A DNA stretch of 64,000 bases from Tenrec ecaudatus (Eukaryota > Chordata > Mammalia > Afrosoricida > Tenrecidae). Below, one piece after another: positions 58,716 to 64,000 of the stretch; within the stretch, counting starts at the first letter, position 1; each line of letters begins with the position of its first letter. Under the pieces are notes generated by a model. That model was not told the DNA's origin, made no database searches, and saw only the letters and a program-made list of their open reading frames with translations. The DNA lies in assembly GCF_050624435.1 (NCBI RefSeq), contig NC_134531.1, positions 259,670,812 to 259,734,811 on the forward strand, read 5' to 3'. A program made the position numbers and the translations under genes.

Positions 58716-61116
58716 TTAGAAGAACATTCTTTATGTTTTCTTCATATCACATGGCGTGTGTAGCAGGGATGGATAAATATAACATTACTCAATTTATCTC
58801 AATTACCTGATGGTAACATTTACAATATTTCTTTAATAAATAAGCATAATTAGCAGAAAAATAAGTGACGGAAACTGAACTACTACATTACAAAAATACT
58901 TAAAGATCAGTAGCAAAACCTTTAAATATTCTCAGGTCACATGGATAGAATGGGGAACATGGGACTTGTTTCAAAAGTGTTTCATACCATATTTGTTTTT
59001 GTAGACCAAATTTAATTTCTTTTTAACAATCTTTCAAAGGAAATTAGCCTGCAGAGCAGGCTAAAATACACAAACCTAAAATACACAATGAGGAATTCCT
59101 AGAATTAAAAATAAATATATATATATATAAATAAAAATGACCACGAGACAAAACAAAATAAGTTGGCAGGAATGTCTTACATATATATTCTCATAAGATT
59201 TCTTCAACTATACTTTTGGAATAATAGAATTAAAACTCTATTCCAAGAAGAAGCATGCTCTTTTTATATCCTTCCTTCCAATCTAAACTTTAAGCTTAAA
59301 AAAGCATTTTGTTCTTTCTAAGGATACTATTAAATATTAAAGGAACAAGACATTCCATAGAAATATAGAAAATTATATTTAGTCTGGTGTGTACTATTTT
59401 TTGCAGGTTTCAATAAATTTATTGTCTAGTAAATTGATTATAGAAGTCATTAAAATAACAGAAAAAGTTATATTCTTGGTCAAGTTTATTTTAATAACCA
59501 TTTTTTTCACTAGAAACTATACTAATCTCAAGTTGGAGAAACAACTTTACAAAGCTTTCTATCAAAAAGTTAATTGTTTTAAATTAAAAATATGTATCTA
59601 TCGATATTCACCAGAAACTGAAGCTCACTTTTGATTTTATTATTAGACAAAACTACTTTAAAATCGAGAAAAAAAAGTCAGTAAAATCGTAAAACATGTC
59701 GTTTCAAAGGGATTCAAGAATTACCTAAATACATTTTAGCTTTTTATTTACATTTATAATTAATACATGTTAGGTGATAATCCTATAACACAAATGAATG
59801 CATGAGTGAAGCTGAACCAAATAAAAAGTGCCCAAATGTGCATCGAGCCTTCAATAGGTCAAATCCTCCCCAAAAAGATGTTCATTCATCAGAGTAAAGG
59901 AAGTAAACAAAAATATATTACCTAGTATATTTATTAAATTCTGTCTCTTCAAAGGACAAACACTGTTTCAACGTAGAAAATTGCATTCACATAACAGACT
60001 GGTTTATGAAAAGGAAAAAAATAGCTCTTATTTTTAAAACACTGATAAAAATAATGCATAATATTTTGTAAATTAAAAACTGCTGGAGTAAATGATTTCC
60101 TTGGTAATCTCTCACACGTTCAGCAGCAATGAGAGTGGACACTTGTATAGTGCATTTTGTTTCAATGCATGATGAAAGATAGTTGTAGAAGTTTGCCAAG
60201 TGTTTCTAATTCCGTTGGGCATCCGTCCCCGGAAGCTCAGCGCAGGAGGAGAAAGTGACACATGAAAATATCTTTGAGGCAGAAGTTTGTCAAGTAACCA
60301 GGAATCACATAACACATGTGTCAAAAATGTGATTTTCCTGGATCAACTATTCAGCCTATGAAGCAGAATTTGGACTGTGATTCACATCGGCTGAATCCCA
60401 GGTGGTTATTGCTGACACCCAATTGTCAAAATAGTCTTCCTATAGTCCCTCCACTATTCACAATGTGAAAGCTAAAATTCCACTAGATAGTCCCTGTAGA
60501 ATTCAGACTTCATAACTGGCAATAATTCCAGTTTTAATGCACATTCCACCACACTGAAAAGCAAAATTGAATGACTGATTTTAGAGATACTTTCATTCGT
60601 GTTGGATTAATTTAATAAAAAATATTTATTAAGGAAGTGGAGTTTATTTGCTCGATTCTAGCTTTCTATCCCTATACAGCAGTGGATGGAATCTTCAATA
60701 TAAAACTACCATTAGCTAATTTAACTTAAAGATCTCTGCTTGTATGAAAAATAACAAACAATAGTTAAATAATACAGATACTGAGATAATTGCTACATAT
60801 AACAAAATATATGCTTTTAAAAGAAAGAATATAATCATTAACAGCTACCAACCACCAGAATAGATTGAATATCATCAAATTCTTCACAATAAACACAAAA
60901 TCAGTTTTAACTTTGTTATCAAGCACTTTTAATTAATGAGCAATCAACCCAGAAATTCTAAAATGTGAGCACAAAAGGGAGAAAAAAATCTGAAATAGGA
61001 TCTGGCTTCAGGAAATTTCACTTTCCTCCTTAAATAAACATCAGTCTGGTAAACGCCTCACTGGATCAGCACAGGCGGTGCAGGCACATTAAAGGGCAGC
61101 TGTGAGGAGGGCGATT
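58716..61116. other. Unique AT-rich sequence, no gene seen
   Basis: 2.4 kb of A/T-rich sequence with a TA repeat (59113-59130) and a 9-bp perfect hairpin at 59044-59064. The 81-codon ORF at 59389-59634 is lysine- and isoleucine-rich, as expected by chance in AT-rich DNA. Confidence 0.55.
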
Positions 61117-61131
61117 AGAAAGCACGTTAGA

Positions 61132-62523
61132 GTAGTGGGATGGGAGGAAGGCGAAGGAAATAGAGGAAAGGAGTAGGAGGCAAAGGGCATACAGAGAAGC
61201 CTAAATACAGACATGTACATACGCAAATATATTTATTATTGTGAGGGAAATAGAGCTATGTGCATATATTTATGGGTTCAGTAGTAGGGTGGCAGGTGGA
61301 CATTGGGCCTCCTCACGCATACTTCCTCAATACAATAGCACCTTGCCCTGCTAAACGGTCACTCCATGATACCCACCTTCCCGACATGATCACTGAAGAC
61401 AAACGTGTGTGTAAGCAAACGTGGTGAAGAAAGCTGATGGTGCCCGGCTATCAAAAAGATATTGTGTCTGGGGTCTTAAAGGCTTGAAGGCAAACAAGAG
61501 GCCATCTAGCTCAGAAGCAACAAAGCCCACACAGAAGAAGCACACAGCCTAAGTGAATACAAGGTGTTGAATGTACCAGGTAGCAGACACCAAGGAACAA
61601 AAACCACCATTGTGTGATCACATTCCTCACATAAACGCTGAAAACGAATGTGTGCATAAGCAAGTGTGGTGAAGAAGGCTGATGGTGCCTGGTTATTGAG
61701 AGATATAGCATCTGGGAACTTACAGGCTTGAAAGTAAACAAGCGGCCATCTATTCCAGAAGCAACAAAGCCCACACGGAAGCGGCACACCAACATGTGTG
61801 ATCGTAGAGGGCAGAGGGGACCAGGTCTCAAACAACAAAGGCGGTGGGGCGGGGGGGGGGGGGAATCACATCACCGTGAATGAGGGGGAGTGCGTGATGG
61901 GGACCCAATGCCCATCTGTAGATATCTGGACATCCCTTGCAGAGGGGTAGTGTTGAGGAGATGAGTCACTCAGGGTTCAGTGTAGCAACAATGAAACTCA
62001 AAACCTTCCTCTAGTTCCTGAACGCTTTCTCCCCTCCCAATTATCATGATCCCAATTCTATCTTGCGGACCTTTGTAGACCAGAGGATATACAGCGGTGC
62101 AGTAGGGATCTGGAAACACAGGGCATCTAGGACAGATGAACCCCTCAGGACCAGCAGTGGGAGTGGCGACACCGGGAGGGAAGGGGAGTAGAAAGGGAGA
62201 ACCTATCTTCGGGATCTATGTGTAACCTCCTCTCTGGGAGATGGCCAATGGGAAGGTGGGTGAGGGGAGACACCGGGCAGTGTAAGATAAGATAAACTAA
62301 TTATTTATAAACTATTAAGGGTACAGGGGGAAGGGGCGTGTAGGGAGGGAGGGGGAGGGAATAAAAAGAAAATGAGCTGATTCCAGAAACTCAAGTGGAA
62401 GGTGAATTTTGAGAATGATTAGGGCAATAAATGCATAAAGGTGCTTTACTCAATTGATGTATGTGTGGGTTGTGATAAGAGTTGTATGAGCCCCAATAAA
62501 AAGATTTATTAAAAAAAAAAAAA
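61132..62523 (+). mobile_element. L1-like 3' end insertion with A tail, youngest-looking copy
   Basis: About 1.39 kb in sense orientation, 5' truncated at TAGTGGGATGGG. It has two tandem modules of about 244 bp (starts about 61458 and 61702), a 13-G run (61851-61863), a four-run G tract (62343-62359), an AATAAA signal (about 62497) and a near-pure A tail. The TSD is AGAAAGCACGTTAGA at 61117-61131 against AGAAAGCACCTTAGA at 62524-62538 (14 of 15). An A tail and a well-kept TSD point to a fairly recent, L1-type insertion. Overlapping ORFs of 106 and 110 codons on the minus strand are not coding. Confidence 0.88.
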
Positions 62524-63004
62524 AGAAAGCACCTTAGAAGTGTCATATGCTGGAAGGGGAAGAAGAGTGGCAGACAGTAGGCATCCAGAATGAAGTCAAA
62601 TTTGCCCGTAAGGGAATTCTGATCACTTCAAAATGTTAAATACATTAATTGGATATCCAATCATTGCACTGTGAGGGCTTTCATTCAAAATTCCATGTCA
62701 AGATGGTATACATCTTTTTAATCGATGTAGATATTTTGCACAAGCCATTTTGTGGGACAGACAAGCATCTGGGCTTTCGATTGTGGAGTGCTTTCTCAGG
62801 CCTCAGACAACACTGTCATTTCCCTTCTTCGAAATGCAAATCCCAAATGCCCAGTATGACTGCGATTTAAAACACATGGCAAGAAGAAAAATAAATAAAT
62901 AAAACACGTGAATGTCTTTGTCAAAATATTTTGAGTGAAAGAGAATCTCAGAATTTACCTGCTTTAAAATCAGAAATGTTTTTGTGGCTCTTAAACATAC
63001 ATGC

Positions 63005-63007
<3 letters not shown>

Positions 63008-63048
<41 letters not shown>
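63008..63048 (+). repeat. (AC)n microsatellite
   Basis: 41 bases of pure AC, the longest dinucleotide array in the window. Confidence 0.98.
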
Positions 63049-63050
<2 letters not shown>

Positions 63051-63094
63051 GAGGCATCAAAACACTCATGGAAAATTCCATCATCCTTTATGAC

Positions 63095-63128
63095 ACAATT
63101 AATTCCACAAAGTTTCTGAACTCCCTTC
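63095..63128 (-). mobile_element. Possible transposon end next to a TA repeat
   Basis: TTCCACAAAGTTTCTGAACT followed by CCCTTCATATATATAC is roughly the reverse of the sequence at 19533-19560, again beside a TA repeat. Confidence 0.3.
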
Positions 63129-63419
63129 ATATATATACATATATATATGGATTCTTGGATGGAAGAGAATCTCAAAAATATGTTTACTTGTGTTTTATTA
63201 AAATATTCTACTATATTAAAGCTTTCAACTCTATGAATTATAACAAAATATGGAAACATTTTGAAGAATGGGAATTTAAGAATAATTAATTTTATTCATG
63301 CAAACTTGTACACAGACCAAGAGTAAACCATTGAAACAAAACACAGGATACTATATAATAATCAGAATTATAGTCATCAGTGTGTGTTTTAGGTTGTATC
63401 ATTTCAGCATACTTTCTCA

Positions 63420-64000
63420 ATCAATAAACTGAACAAATAATTTGAGAATATAGAGTATATGAAGGAGAATTCAGCATCAAGCTTGGAAGAAGATTTATTA
63501 ACAACCTACTTGATGCAGACAACACAATCTTGAATTGTAGAAGTAGACGTGAAGCACTTCTGATGCAGGTCAAAGACTGCAACCTTCGTATGGCTCGCCA
63601 CTCAATGTAAAGAAAAAAAAAATCCCCAAACCCAGAATGACTGCACATGATAAACAGAAAAGATTGAAGTTGTCAAGGATTTCATTTTACTTGAATCCAT
63701 ATTAATTTTGAGGGAAACAGCAGCTAAGAAATCAAACAATCCATTGCATTGAGCAAATGTCCTATGCAAGACCATTTTAAGTGTTACAGAGAAAACGTAT
63801 CATTTTGAAGTTCATGTCCCAAGCCATATTTTCAATCTCCACATTCCCATATCAAAGTTAGTCAATAAATAAGGAAGATGGAAGAAGAAATGATGCATTT
63901 GAATAATGGTGTTGTCAAAAATATTTAAATTATCACAGACTTTCAGAAGGAAAAACTAATCTGTCTTAAAAGAACTACAGCTGCAATGATCCTTAGAATT
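63420..64000 (+). mobile_element. RTE-type LINE remnant running off the window
   Basis: The sequence GATTTATTAACAACCTACTT, then GATTGAAGTTGTCAAGGATT and CAGCAGCTAAGAAATCAAAC follows the reverse transcriptase to C-terminal order of RTE elements. It continues past the DFILLE-type motif into the region homologous to 44.8-45.1 kb and is cut by the window end. Stops and indels show it is dead. Confidence 0.82.

Noticed and set aside
59044..59064. Perfect 9-bp hairpin TTAGCCTGC with a 3-base loop
   Set aside because: Too short and isolated; no T run or other sign of a terminator, tRNA or microRNA precursor.
61506..61838. Two overlapping minus-strand ORFs of 106 and 110 codons
   Set aside because: Antisense to the L1-like tandem modules; similar frames appear in every copy of the repeat.

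Overview
This window looks like a gene desert from a placental mammal. It is AT-rich and carries CA/GT microsatellites, and no open reading frame looks like a conserved protein exon. The repeats place it in Afrotheria. There are about twenty copies of tRNA-derived AfroSINE elements, several with a 3' half typical of tenrecs, plus RTE-type LINE remnants and a very frequent LINE-1-like 3' end. The most likely source is a tenrec such as Echinops telfairi. This assignment rests on recognising the repeats, not on a database search.

Layout. 1-9.6 kb is mostly unique AT-rich sequence with an old L2 remnant and a minus-strand L1-like 3' end (5.05-5.5 kb). 9.6-11.0 kb is a composite L1-like insertion with a 13-bp target-site duplication (TSD). 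11-17 kb is unique. 17.1-18.8 kb is a repeat cluster (RTE, a mariner transposon fossil, old L1, AfroSINE). 19.8-36.5 kb is mostly unique, with scattered SINEs and MIRs and some candidate conserved blocks. 36.5-38.05 kb is a U6 snRNA/L1 chimeric retrocopy. 39.9-51.4 kb is the most repeat-rich part: L2, many SINEs, RTE fragments on both strands, and two opposite-facing copies of one unclassified repeat of about 540 bp. 51.6-52.0 kb is an AfroSINE in which a 33-bp internal segment has expanded into a minisatellite. 55.2-57.4 kb is an L1-like insertion with a 5' inversion. 58.3-58.7 kb holds two SINEs. 61.1-62.5 kb is the youngest-looking L1-like insertion, and the window ends inside an RTE remnant.

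No gene works with another here; the story is retrotransposition. L1-type machinery appears to have produced the insertions that have TSDs, inserted the U6 chimera, and probably mobilised the SINEs. I found no protein-coding gene, no functional RNA gene, no CRISPR and no new biological system. The best observations are the U6/L1 chimera, the two-subfamily insertion inside one TSD, the SINE-born minisatellite that is open on both strands, and the mariner fossil. Repeat boundaries are approximate (about 10-30 bp) unless a TSD fixes them.
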